A stretch of DNA of 64,000 nt, taken from contig NZ_JAKGBW010000019.1 of assembly GCF_021556485.1 (NCBI RefSeq), positions 1 through 64,000 on the forward strand. Reading direction: 5' to 3'. Both the position numbers and the translations under genes were made by a program. The notes under the pieces are model-generated. The model had not been told where the DNA came from. It worked only from the letters and a program-made list of their open reading frames with translations, and did no database searches. The first letter of the stretch is position 1. Each line of letters starts with the position of its first letter. The DNA is from Oceanobacillus alkalisoli (GTDB taxonomy: Bacteria > Bacillota > Bacilli > Bacillales > Amphibacillaceae). This document shows positions 1 through 7,986 of this stretch, one piece after another.

Positions 1-85
1 TTTGCATTAATGGCGGTGAACTTGAGGAAGTTCACCGCCAAAAACTCCAAAAAAATAAATAACGATGATAAATTTCTATCAAAAA

Positions 86-126
86 AGAATCCAAGCCGCA
101 TTTTAATGACTTGGATTCTTTTTTTA
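86..126 (+). terminator. Rho-independent terminator
   Basis: A 10-bp perfect stem (AGAATCCAAG pairing with CTTGGATTCT) closes a short loop and runs into a T-rich tail. It probably ends a transcript entering from the left edge. A separate perfect hairpin at about 10-39 (TGGCGGTGAAC pairing with GTTCACCGCCA) lies just before it. Confidence 0.8.
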
Positions 127-193
127 TTATTTTTGGCTAGTTATGTCCCAGCCTCTTTTTGTAGTAGAAAAGTAAGAATAATGGAGGGATATT

Positions 194-535
194 TTGGCGC
201 TTCAAGATGCAATAAATCAAAATATACAGATTAGGTTTATTAACTTCCCAGAAGAATTAGTTGGTCATGTCACTGGCATTTATCACCCAAATGATTGGTT
301 GTTAGCAAAATTAGTAGATATAGACAATTTTGGTATTTGGTTAGAAAATCCTGATTATATTAGAATTTCAGTAAGGGATGAATTAGGAAATGCAATTCCA
401 CAAAACTTACAAACAGAAGAAAGAGTAACTAGTAATGTGTTAATAAGGTGGGAATTTATTGGATCTATCATGAGGTTTCCAAATGAAGAAATTAATGGAC
501 AAACTGAGGATATTAGAACAATCGGATTTAATTAA
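194..535 (+). CDS. Small protein of unknown function
   Basis: This 113-residue protein starts at TTG, chosen because GGAGGG lies five bases upstream. It is mixed alpha/beta in composition, acidic, and has no signal peptide or membrane segment. The N-terminal half reads like a small beta-rich domain (VTGIYHPNDWLLAKLVDID). I do not recognise the family. It sits immediately before a truncated radC in a stretch full of broken genes, so it may belong to the same mobile or prophage-derived debris. The gene itself looks intact. A cargo gene of an integrated element is possible, but nothing in the sequence shows a function. Confidence 0.55.
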   Translation: MALQDAINQNIQIRFINFPEELVGHVTGIYHPNDWLLAKLVDIDNFGIWLENPDYIRISVRDELGNAIPQNLQTEERVTSNVLIRWEFIGSIMRFPNEEINGQTEDIRTIGFN

Positions 536-545
536 GAGAAGGATA

Positions 546-950
546 ATGAATCAAACAAATGTAGAACAACTCGAATTGTTGCTAGTCAAGGAGATGGAAG
601 GGAAACGAACACCTGCAAAGCGTGTGGACATTGTTAGTCTAAGATTAGTGAAGGAATCGAGCATGTTATACAAGAATCGTTCTGTCAGTAGTCCAGAAGA
701 TGGTTATGATTTGTTGAAGCAATTCCTTGGTGAAGTTGATCGGGAGTATTTTATTGTCATTTGCTTAGATACGAAAAATCAACCGACAGCCATTAACATC
801 TGTCATATTGGCAGTTTAAATGCAAGCCACGTTCATCCAAGGGAAGTGATGAAACCAGCTATTCTATCTAATGCTGCTTCTATTTTAATCAGGCATAATC
901 ATCCTTCGGGGCAGCCATTATATAGAGTATTATTAAAGATAGAACTCTAA
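546..950 (+). pseudogene. radC: RadC/JAB-domain protein, truncated at the 3' end
   Basis: The product resembles the RadC (MPN/JAB metallopeptidase fold) domain found in Bacillaceae genomes and mobile elements. ATG 546 is preferred, giving about 134 residues, although an in-frame ATG exists at 483. The sequence runs well through the domain, including LNASHVHPREV and the metal-ligand motif HNHPSG, and then leaves the family right after SGQP, ending in unrelated residues (LYRVLLKIEL). The usual final 40-50 residues, with the second metal-binding Asp region, are missing. A second radC copy lies 300 bp downstream and is disrupted at the same codon. The break coincides with the start of a structured non-coding segment, which suggests insertion of an element. 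The truncated product is unlikely to be active. Confidence 0.75.
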
Positions 951-1145
951 GTATTTCAAGATGGAGTTTCTAACTGTCTAAGGCAGAAGCTATGACAATG
1001 AGATTCGTAGGGTGATGAAACGTTCATCATTCGAAGTGCCCAGCCCCTTATGCATGGTACCATGGTAGGGGTGAAAATATAGTCTATTCTATGATCGAAA
1101 GACATAGCGGCGAAGCAAGCCAACCAACAACCACAAGGTGTTTAC
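918..1145 (+). ncRNA. Candidate structured RNA / mobile-element remnant between radC copies
   Basis: From the point where radC copy 1 loses homology, the sequence is non-coding and rich in complementary segments: TAGAGT (923-928) pairs with ACTCTA (944-949), GTGATGAA pairs with TTCATCAT around 1010-1030, CAGCCCC pairs with GGGGTG around 1045-1075, and TCTATG pairs with CATAG around 1090-1110. The motif order (ATTCGTAGGG, hairpin, GTGCCCAGCCCC, hairpin, GACATAGCGG) reminded me from memory of IscB-associated omega RNAs (HEARO family), whose guide derives from the left flank, here the radC target. No IscB open reading frame follows. A group I-like intron or IStron remnant is an alternative. This needs a covariance-model search. 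Confidence 0.35.
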
Positions 1146-1186
1146 TAATTACTAAATATATATTATAAACCTGAATCAATATTATA

Positions 1187-1227
1187 GCACTAATTCCTAT
1201 TGCTGGAATTAGTGCTTATTTTAATTT
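1187..1227 (+). terminator. Rho-independent terminator
   Basis: An 11-bp perfect stem (GCACTAATTCC with GGAATTAGTGC) is followed by a T-rich tail. It closes the non-coding segment between the two radC copies. Confidence 0.7.
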
Positions 1228-1242
1228 GGGGAGGAAAAGAAA

Positions 1243-1753
1243 ATGAAGAAGTATGAAGTGAATGGAGAACAGCTTGAATAGTTGTATGTGAAAGAGGAAG
1301 AAGAAAATAGCAAGCCTGCAAAAAGAGTAGACATTGTTAGTCTGAAAATGGTAAAGGAAAAGAGTATGTTGTACAAGAATCGACAAATTACCAGTCCTGA
1401 AGATGCGTATCAATTGTTCAAGGAATATTTAGAAGGTGTGGATCGTGAATGGTTTGTGGTAGCTGGGTTAAATACGAAGAACGAACCAACAGTGATTTCC
1501 ACAGCACACATCGGTTCACTGAACGCTAGTATTCTTCATCCACGGGAAATAATGAAATTAGCAATGCTTTCAAATGCTGCTAGCATCGTTGTAGCCCACC
1601 CGCATCCATCAGGACAGTGAGCCAAGTCAAGAGGATATCCATGTTACACGTAGATTGAAGGAAGCTGGAAATACGATGGGAATTGAATTACTAGACTACC
1701 TTGTGATGGGAGATGATAGCTTTGTTTCACTCAAAGAAAAAGGCTACATCTGA
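1243..1753 (+). pseudogene. radC: RadC/JAB-domain protein, nonsense and frameshift mutations
   Basis: This is a second, nearly full-length radC. A strong GGGGAGGA ribosome site precedes ATG 1243, and the frame begins MKKYEVNGEQLE before an in-frame TAG at 1279-1281. It continues through KPAKRVDIVSL and the JAB core to HPHPSGQ, where one extra T near 1618 shifts the frame. The correct continuation (EPSQEDIHVTRRLKEAG onwards to KEKGYI) lies in the next frame and ends at 1753. The first motif reads HPHPSG where the family and copy 1 have HNHPSG. The two lesions plus the substitution indicate a dead gene. The frameshift lies at exactly the codon where copy 1 is interrupted. Confidence 0.8.
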
Positions 1754-1881
1754 TAATAGAAGCAATTGGGCAGTAGATGAAAGATGGTTTATCGACAGAA
1801 TGCAGAGGCCATTTCAGACTAATGTCCCAATAGAAGGTGTAAGTTACAAAGCACATAGTTTTGCTCATAAGGACATAGATG

Positions 1882-2165
1882 ATTCGTTTTATACCTATTG
1901 AACATCTGAGCGATTACCAAATTCGTTACTCTTACAATCCTATTTGTGCGTGGAACAAAACGATATAGAATGGCTTGCCGGAATCGTAATCGAAGAAAGT
2001 TTAGGAAAACTATTGTATGAAATATGGTTGAAAAATGGAAAAGCAATTGCTTACGAAATGTACGTGATTAAAGATAATCACGTTATTACTAATGATGGTA
2101 TTATCTTGTTTTACAAAAGTCAATACCGACATAGAAACATGGTACTTTTCAGGGGAAAATACTAA
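1882..2165 (+). pseudogene. Decayed gene of unknown family
   Basis: Two overlapping frames appear to be one former gene. The first reads MIRFIPIEHLSDYQIRYSYN and stops near 1972, and the second (from about 1944, TTG start) reads through EWLAGIVIEESLGKLLYEIW to VLFRGKY at 2165. Neither has a convincing ribosome site of its own. I do not recognise the family. It lies between the radC pseudogene and a flagellin fragment, in a region where every gene is broken, so a frameshifted remnant is the most economical reading. Confidence 0.35.
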
Positions 2166-2234
2166 CACCATTATTATGAAGCTACATTGGGCCGCATTAG
2201 AGGATGGCTGACAAAGGTATCGATCTATCACTAA

Positions 2235-2630
2235 GCTGGCAGGACATTCCAGATAGGAGCAAATAGCGGAAATAATGTCACAGTAGATAAGGTAAGAACT
2301 TCTGCAAAACTGTTACGGATAAATACAATCATGATTGATGATTCAGCTCGTGCGGAAAAGGCTTTGGAGAGACTTGATGAAGCGCTAGGGATAGTAAATA
2401 GTGAACGTTCCCGGATTGGATCCTATACGAACAGACTAAACCATACGCTTAATAATGTCCGGCAAACAGCCGAAAATATGGTGCAAAATGAATCGCAGAT
2501 CGGAGATGCTGATATGGCAAAAGAAATAATGGATATGGCTAAAGCTGGCATACTACTGCAAGCAAACCAACATGCGCTTGCCCATGTTTATAATAATCCA
2601 CAGAACATATTGGAGTTGTTGAAGGGCTAA
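2235..2630 (+). pseudogene. hag: Flagellin C-terminal fragment
   Basis: The frame carries the conserved flagellin C-terminal D0/D1 region: FQIGANSGNN, then ALERLDEALGIVNSERSRIG, RLNHTLNNV, and the ending AKAGILLQANQHALAHVYNNPQ. Homology begins before the first ATG (2331), with the frame open back to 2235. The N-terminal coiled-coil D0/D1 half (MRINHNIAAL type) and the variable centre are absent. Flagellin needs both ends for filament assembly, so this is a remnant. No other flagellar gene lies nearby. It may be debris from a recombination between flagellin copies. Confidence 0.8.
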
Positions 2631-2845
2631 AGAGGGAGAACAGAAGGATAGGTTCCACGTCTGGTTAATCCTATAGTTGGGCAAGAGATGCCTACTCCTC
2701 TGGCTTAAGATTGAGTATATTGGACTGAAATGTGAGTACAAAAAGAAGTTTTAAAGTATATTATGCCGATTATGGAATACTTTGGCTTGTTCCAGTTGAG
2801 GGTATACAGAAATCGAACAGCCTAACTTTACAAAGTTAGGTTCCT

Positions 2846-3239
2846 ATGCTGGGGCGATTGAGTATATTATTCAGCGTGAAATTTTCCAAATTGAATGAGG
2901 GAATCAGATATCATTTGTTGCGATTATATCTCGAAGTGGAAATTTATAATTTAGCTAAGAGATTGCTTAGGCAATACAAGAATGATGCATCTACTAATTT
3001 TGCTTTTAATGAAGTGCTGTTGCATTATTTCCGAGATGGATTCACGGCAAAAACAATATTGAAACATGCGGTGAACGAGAACCCCTATGCGATTTTTTTA
3101 ACGGGTGAAAAAACAATTCGATCATACGACACGAACATAGTGGCAAATGTTCAGGATGGAAGCGAATGATTATGTTCTGGAGCACATTCTTTTATGGGAG
3201 CAAGCGGGAGAACTGATTGAAGCGATGAAGGGGATGTAG
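2846..3239 (+). pseudogene. Helical-repeat (TPR-like) protein fragment, frameshifted
   Basis: The first frame (to 3169) encodes helical repeats such as NEGIRYHLLRLYLEVEIYNL and AFNEVLLHYFRDG. Near 3160 the homologous continuation moves to another frame (EANDYVLEHILLWEQAGELI, ending at TAG 3237-3239). The composition fits the C-terminal part of a tetratricopeptide-repeat protein of the type often annotated in Bacillaceae as TPR or SEC-C-linked proteins. The N-terminal part is missing. I infer a 5'-truncated, frameshifted remnant and make no functional claim. Confidence 0.55.
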
Positions 3240-3275
3240 TTTATTGATCACGATGAAATGAACAAATTGGTTAAT

Positions 3276-3322
3276 TCCGGCTGTCGTAATGATTGAGACT
3301 ATGGCAGCCGGATTTTTTATTT
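3276..3322 (+). terminator. Rho-independent terminator
   Basis: An 8-bp GC-rich stem (TCCGGCTG with CAGCCGGA) is followed by TTTTTT. It separates the decayed region from the nuclease gene downstream. Confidence 0.75.
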
Positions 3323-3339
3323 ATTTAAAATAGAAACAC

Positions 3340-3368
3340 TTGTTCTGTTCATGTGAATGCGTTATAAT
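3340..3368 (+). promoter_or_regulatory. SigA-type promoter of the Rpn nuclease gene
   Basis: A -35 element TTGTTC (3340-3345) and a perfect -10 TATAAT (3363-3368) are separated by 17 bp, about 55 bp before the start codon of the downstream gene. Confidence 0.6.
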
Positions 3369-3423
3369 ATAATCAAACAAACATCACGTCCAGTCCCACA
3401 AAAAACTCAAAGGATGTGTTAAA

Positions 3424-4608
3424 ATGCATTTAACAGCATTACAGAACGAAAATACTCCCCTGTATGCAGCCACGTCGATTATTATGGAAGAATCGAGCAA
3501 CTACGAAAAACAAGCGAGGAAACGATCGAAAACAACATTACTAAAACAACTCCCAATTGACCGTCTCATGGATTTAAAGGTTGATTTTGCCTTCAAACAG
3601 CTTTTTGGAAATGAAAAGAATAAGGAAATCATGATTGTATTCTTGAATGCAATTTTACAAAAAACAGGTCGTAATCCAATCAAGGACATCACATTTTTAA
3701 ACATCGAAGCGGGTGGGGAATTTGTTGATGATAAACAGTCAAGACTTGATTTGCTCGTTACAACAGAAGATAAAGAACAGATTCATGTCGAGATACAGTT
3801 TACGAACAAGTATGATATGGTAAAACGTTCGATCTATTATTGGGCGGGGGTGTACCGCAGCCCGTTGCGCAAGTCAATGAGTTATAAAGAACTACAAACT
3901 GTTATCTCCATAAATATCTTAAATTTCAATTTATTTAACGATACCGAGAAATTTCATACAACCTACCACCTGTATGAAGATGAAGAGAAATTTAAATTAA
4001 CAGATGTGATGGAGTTTCATTTTATCGAGATGACAAAACTAATCAAGGCTTGGAAGGAAGGAAAGTTAGACCCGTGGAATGATGTTTTAGCTCGCTGGTT
4101 GTTAATGCTCGGCATGATTGATCGACGTAATGAACAAATCTATGAGGATATTTTTCATGAACTGGAGGAAATAGCAATGAAAGATGAATCATTAAAGAAA
4201 GCTTTTGGAAGTTGGGAAGAGCTTAGCATGAGTCCAGAAGAATATTTTGCTTATGAGTCACGATTAAAACGTATCTTTGATGAAGAGGCTGCTCAGCGTG
4301 AAGCTGAGTTAAGGCTTCGGGAAGCAGAGAAAAAAGCGGTAGAGAGAGGGTTGGAGGAAGGAAGAGAGGAAGGAAGAAAGGAAGGCAGGGCAGAAGGGAG
4401 AGAAGAAGGTAGAAAAGAAGGTAGAAAAGAAGGTAAAAAAGAAGGTAAAAGAGAAGGAAGAATAGAGGGGAGAGAAAAAGGAAGAGAAGAAGGGCAATTT
4501 GAAGAAAAATTGAATACTGCTAAACGTCTTTTAGAAGCGGATATGGATATCGAGTTTATCCGAAATGTCACAGGTCTTCCAGCGGAGCAGATAATGGAAT
4601 TAAGATAA
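3424..4608 (+). CDS. Rpn family PD-(D/E)XK nuclease / putative transposase
   Basis: This 394-residue protein matches the COG5464 / PDDEXK_2 family (recombination-promoting nuclease RpnA-E type). The domain runs from about residue 40 to 290: DLKVDFAFKQLFG near 50-62, then the catalytic strand SRLDLLVTT followed by IHVEIQ (the D...ExQ motif), then KRSIYYWAGVY. The tail from about residue 295 to 360 is an almost pure four-residue repeat of E-G-R/K-E units, encoded by a purine-rich repeat at about 4350-4490, and probably forms a charged helix. Such tails are usual in this family and vary in length. AAGGATG precedes ATG 3424; a start at an internal Met is possible. Family members act in RecA-independent recombination or defence-like roles; the role here is unknown. 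Confidence 0.85.
   Translation: MHLTALQNENTPLYAATSIIMEESSNYEKQARKRSKTTLLKQLPIDRLMDLKVDFAFKQLFGNEKNKEIMIVFLNAILQKTGRNPIKDITFLNIEAGGEFVDDKQSRLDLLVTTEDKEQIHVEIQFTNKYDMVKRSIYYWAGVYRSPLRKSMSYKELQTVISINILNFNLFNDTEKFHTTYHLYEDEEKFKLTDVMEFHFIEMTKLIKAWKEGKLDPWNDVLARWLLMLGMIDRRNEQIYEDIFHELEEIAMKDESLKKAFGSWEELSMSPEEYFAYESRLKRIFDEEAAQREAELRLREAEKKAVERGLEEGREEGRKEGRAEGREEGRKEGRKEGKKEGKREGRIEGREKGREEGQFEEKLNTAKRLLEADMDIEFIRNVTGLPAEQIMELR
4350..4495 (+). repeat. Purine-rich tandem repeat encoding the E-G-R/K tetrad tail
   Basis: A degenerate 12-bp unit of the form GAAGGWARAGAA repeats about a dozen times inside the nuclease gene. The plus strand is almost entirely A and G. The unit should be slippage-prone in whole codons, which would change tail length without a frameshift. 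Confidence 0.8.
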
Positions 4609-4632
4609 TCCTACGTATGATGTTTTTAAGAA

Positions 4633-4680
4633 AGCAGAATAATCATCCAAAGGGAAGGAGGATTATTCTGCTGGGTTTTT
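4633..4680. terminator. Bidirectional terminator between convergent genes
   Basis: A 12-bp perfect stem (AGCAGAATAATC with GATTATTCTGCT) separates the nuclease gene and the minus-strand PHP gene. It has a T-rich tail on the plus strand and TTAAAAACA on the complement. Confidence 0.8.
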
Positions 4681-5428
4681 ACACGGTAATTCTTTCTTTA
4701 ATCATTTTCTTTATTTCAGTCGCAGCCTTCACTTTGACATTCAGACAAGGAGATATTTTCACTTCATAATTCCCTTGCTGGATAGCGGTTCTAAGTTCGT
4801 CAATTGTACTGCATTCAGGAAAAGCATTATAGATCGCCCCGTATTGCATGTGGTGATGGGTATCACTGCCACCTACAACAGGGACATGATATTGCATAGC
4901 GAATGAACGGACGCGTTCTTCCATGTCACTGCCGTACGTATATAAATCTTTCCCATTTAAATCAAAGGCATCGAATTGTGAAAGGACGGTAATAGGATGC
5001 TGTGTCCATGGAGTTGATTCGCGTAAAGGATGACCACCGATTTTAAGCACATTAAAGTTGGCAAGCAATGCAATTAAGTCATTAACTGCAATAAAGTTTT
5101 CTTGATCCTGATAAGGCAATAAATAGCGGGCAATCGTCAATATATCGTCTCGATCCCCGATGACAAGAAAATGTCCGGTTTCTTTCACGTCAACTTCCAA
5201 TCCGCAAAATACCTTCAAGCCATTGATGTGGTAATAGTTTTCTGTATAAGGAAATGCATTATATAGTGTTTCGTATAATTGGATGATGTTTTTTGAGTTA
5301 AAATGCTCCGTAATGGCAAGGGCAGTAAGTCCACTCGCTTTTGCCTCCTGTATTTTCGTTGTAATATCCTCAAGGGAAGATGTTATTTTTTTTGCTAAGT
5401 TTGCGTGTGTATGAAAATCGATCAGCAT
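4679..5428 (-). CDS. PHP-domain metal-dependent phosphoesterase
   Basis: This 249-residue protein opens with the PHP signature MLIDFHTHANL, and further metal ligands are visible in ALAITEHFN, CGLEVDV, KIGGHPLRES and VVGGSDTHHH, so all expected His/Asp/Glu motifs are present. The start at 5428 was chosen because AAAGGAGA lies six bases upstream; a longer frame to 5479 has no such site. PHP enzymes hydrolyse phosphoesters, such as histidinol phosphate or nucleoside bisphosphates, with two or three metals. It is the last gene of the ECF transporter operon and follows ecfT by only about 30 bp. It may therefore process the imported compound or a phosphorylated derivative. The substrate is unknown. 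Confidence 0.8.
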   Translation of the reverse strand: MLIDFHTHANLAKKITSSLEDITTKIQEAKASGLTALAITEHFNSKNIIQLYETLYNAFPYTENYYHINGLKVFCGLEVDVKETGHFLVIGDRDDILTIARYLLPYQDQENFIAVNDLIALLANFNVLKIGGHPLRESTPWTQHPITVLSQFDAFDLNGKDLYTYGSDMEERVRSFAMQYHVPVVGGSDTHHHMQYGAIYNAFPECSTIDELRTAIQQGNYEVKISPCLNVKVKAATEIKKMIKERITV

Positions 5429-5456
5429 GAAATGTCTCCTTTCGGCTGGAAATCCT

Positions 5457-6284
5457 TTAAGAAGGAAATGTATTTCCAAACCACCAAATGATTAGTAAAA
5501 TTCCAAGTTGCGTAAGGATGAATAGATAGTCTTTAGTTCTGACTTTTAAATAAGATAATTTTACTCTTTTTGCCTCTGGATTGTGCAATGAATAAGAGAA
5601 GCCGCGTACTTCTAATGCTTCTACTGTAAGTCTTGTTCGTTTAGCGATATTTAGCATTAATGGGTAGAATGATTTAATCACCACTAATATGTAATAGTAA
5701 ACAATACGCCATTTGAGGAAGCCATGATTTTCCGGCGTTTTTCCCCGTAAACGAAAGGATTGGAAAATTTGGTGATACTCATCCAATAAAATAGGCAGCA
5801 TTCTGTAACCATAGGAAACGGCGAAACTAAATTGAGCCGGTACTTTTAAAGAGAGCAGCCCATCACTTAAGCGTTCTGGACTCATGCTGGCAAAGACCGA
5901 GACACTTGCAATCGACATAATGAAAAGTTTCATTGAAAATGTGAGCAATGGTAGAATCGCTTCGAATGTTCCTCCGCCAAAAACCAATGATACAATGACA
6001 ATTGTAAAGAGCTCCGTGACAATACCAATCCCAAGTAATGTCAGGATTAACGGGCTTACCCTGGAAACGACAGCTAAGACAGCTGTATAAGCGATAATGA
6101 AAAGCAGAATGGTATTATTAAACGTAAACCATGGTAAGATGCTGACTGTTAAATACCAAAACATTAGTACTCTAGGGTCGATATTTGCCAAATATACATC
6201 AGGTTTCCCGAAGGCGGTTTTGATTAATTCGAGTTTAATCGTTTGGACATTAAGAACATTTTTGATTTTATCCGTTAGCTCCAT
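5457..6284 (-). CDS. ecfT: ECF transporter transmembrane component EcfT
   Basis: The 275-residue protein is the scaffold subunit that joins the substrate-binding S component to the ATPases in an energy-coupling-factor importer. It has about five or six hydrophobic segments between residues 38 and 130 and one near the C-terminus. The two cytoplasmic coupling motifs, each with an Arg-Gly core, are visible as FRLRGK and EALEVRGF. AAAGGAGGT sits correctly before ATG 6284. The gene overlaps the end of the ATPase gene by 17 bp, so translation is coupled. Family assignment is firm; the substrate is not indicated. Confidence 0.9.
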   Translation of the reverse strand: MELTDKIKNVLNVQTIKLELIKTAFGKPDVYLANIDPRVLMFWYLTVSILPWFTFNNTILLFIIAYTAVLAVVSRVSPLILTLLGIGIVTELFTIVIVSLVFGGGTFEAILPLLTFSMKLFIMSIASVSVFASMSPERLSDGLLSLKVPAQFSFAVSYGYRMLPILLDEYHQIFQSFRLRGKTPENHGFLKWRIVYYYILVVIKSFYPLMLNIAKRTRLTVEALEVRGFSYSLHNPEAKRVKLSYLKVRTKDYLFILTQLGILLIIWWFGNTFPS

Positions 6285-7986
6285 TTAATTGCACCTCCTT
6301 TACCCTTGCGACAAATTCTTCTACCGATAGTGCTGGGTGTATGTTTAGTCCCAGACTTAATTCCGTAATTTGCGGCAGCTTTAGCCCAGCGCTTTTCCAA
6401 ATCTCAACCCGTTCAAAGAGTGCTCGGGGTGTCCCGTCAAATACGACAATGCCATGTTCCATTACGATAACTCTCGTTGCCCATTCGGATACGAGCTGCA
6501 TATCGTGTGTGGCAATTAATACTGTCTTTACTCTGTCGCGAATGGAGTGAAGAATACGAATTAGTTGTTTCCGATTCCCGACATCTAAGCTTGCAGTAGG
6601 TTCATCGAGCATCATGACGGTTGGCATCATCGCTAAGCCAATTGCTACAGACGATCTTCTTTGTTGTCCACCACTGAGCAGTCTGCCGTCTTTTGGAAAG
6701 AGGTCACGCATATCTAATTGATCGGCAATCTGTTCATAACGTTCGTTCTGTTCCAAATTGCGCACACTGCCGAAATAGGTTACATCATTGTAAATGGTAT
6801 CTTGAATAAACATTTCCTCAGGATTTTGATAAATGTAGGAAATGTGACTCGAAAGCTTTTCAACAGGTGCCCGCTTTACATCTATGTTATCAACAATGAT
6901 TTCACCTATACGTGGCTTAATAATGCCGGCTAGACTTTTCATTAATGTTGTTTTACCAGCACCATTGTTCCCGACAATTGCAACTCTTTCCCCCTCAAAG
7001 AAAGTCAGCGCATCAATATCCAAAACCGTTCGTCTTTCCTTTTGTAGTGTTTTAACTTCGTATTGGACATCTTTTATTGATAAAATGGCTGAATGGCTTG
7101 CATGTAAATTCGCTTGATGGCTGTTCGTTCCTGGATGAAAGTAGTAGCCATTGAAATAATCCTTCGCTTCCTCTACTGTAATTGGCAATTCGTCTGCATC
7201 GGAAAAATGAGCGATTTGCAAGGCTGCCTGTGTTACTTGAGGCGGGTAGATATGCACTTCTTCAAGCTCGGTTATATTTAACAACCCCTGCTTCACATTG
7301 GTATGCCATTTTACTTTTCCTTTTTCAATAAGAGCAACATGTTTACAATAATTCGCAATGAATTCTGTATGATGCTCAATGACAATAATTGTTTTTCCAA
7401 GCTCTTCATTTAAATACTTCAATTTATCATAGATTAAGGTTGCATGTTGGGGGTCAAGCTGTGCAACTGGTTCATCTATGATTAACACTTCAGGATTTAA
7501 AGCCAAAGCGCCTGCAAGTGCGGTTAAATGTTGCTGCCCGCCGCTAAGTTCCCAGACCGTTTTGTCCTTCAAGTGTTCGATGCCGAGCAGTTCTAATGCC
7601 CACATCGCTTTGTCTTCATAATCGGGATAGCCGAAATTGAGTGGTGCAAATCCAACGTCTTCTAGAACGGTTAACTTCATTAATTGATTTTGAAAATCCT
7701 GATAAACATAACCGACATGATGACTAAGAATCGAGACAGGCTGCTCTTTAACAGATAACCCGTTTACAATCACCTCTCCCTCGTAATCACCAGAAAAATA
7801 ATGAGGAATTAAACCGTTTATCGTTTTACATATCGTTGACTTTCCACTGCCATTTCCACCAATAATGGCGAGAAAATCGCCTTTGTTGATAGTCAGGCTT
7901 GCTCCGTTTAATACTGGATCCGGCGCTCCTGGATATTGATAGTGAACATCTTTAATTTCAATAATTGATTGATTTAAGCTGACCAT
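6268..7986 (-). CDS. ecfA: ECF transporter ATPase, two ABC domains fused (EcfA1-EcfA2 type)
   Basis: The 572-residue protein contains two complete ABC ATPase domains that energise uptake through EcfT and the S component. Domain 1 (about 8-245) has Walker A GGNGSGKST, Q-loop YQDFQ, signature LSGGQQ, Walker B VLIIDEP and switch His in VIEHH. Domain 2 (about 310-545) has GNNGAGKTT, YQNPEE, LLSGGQQRR, MMLDEP and ATHD. The fusion resembles the YkoD arrangement of B. subtilis rather than the separate EcfA1/EcfA2 pair. The D-loop of domain 1 reads AQLDP instead of the commoner S/A-x-LD form. It overlaps both neighbours by a few bases, fixing it in the same operon. Confidence 0.92.
   Translation of the reverse strand: MVSLNQSIIEIKDVHYQYPGAPDPVLNGASLTINKGDFLAIIGGNGSGKSTICKTINGLIPHYFSGDYEGEVIVNGLSVKEQPVSILSHHVGYVYQDFQNQLMKLTVLEDVGFAPLNFGYPDYEDKAMWALELLGIEHLKDKTVWELSGGQQHLTALAGALALNPEVLIIDEPVAQLDPQHATLIYDKLKYLNEELGKTIIVIEHHTEFIANYCKHVALIEKGKVKWHTNVKQGLLNITELEEVHIYPPQVTQAALQIAHFSDADELPITVEEAKDYFNGYYFHPGTNSHQANLHASHSAILSIKDVQYEVKTLQKERRTVLDIDALTFFEGERVAIVGNNGAGKTTLMKSLAGIIKPRIGEIIVDNIDVKRAPVEKLSSHISYIYQNPEEMFIQDTIYNDVTYFGSVRNLEQNERYEQIADQLDMRDLFPKDGRLLSGGQQRRSSVAIGLAMMPTVMMLDEPTASLDVGNRKQLIRILHSIRDRVKTVLIATHDMQLVSEWATRVIVMEHGIVVFDGTPRALFERVEIWKSAGLKLPQITELSLGLNIHPALSVEEFVARVKEVQLNGANG

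Noticed and set aside
918-1145. Group II intron between the radC copies
   Set aside because: No GTGCG-type 5' end, no recognisable domain V and no reverse transcriptase frame were found.
4293-4571. Long minus-strand frames rich in Ser, Leu, Pro and Phe
   Set aside because: They are the complement of the purine-rich E-G-R/K repeat of the nuclease gene and have no ribosome site.
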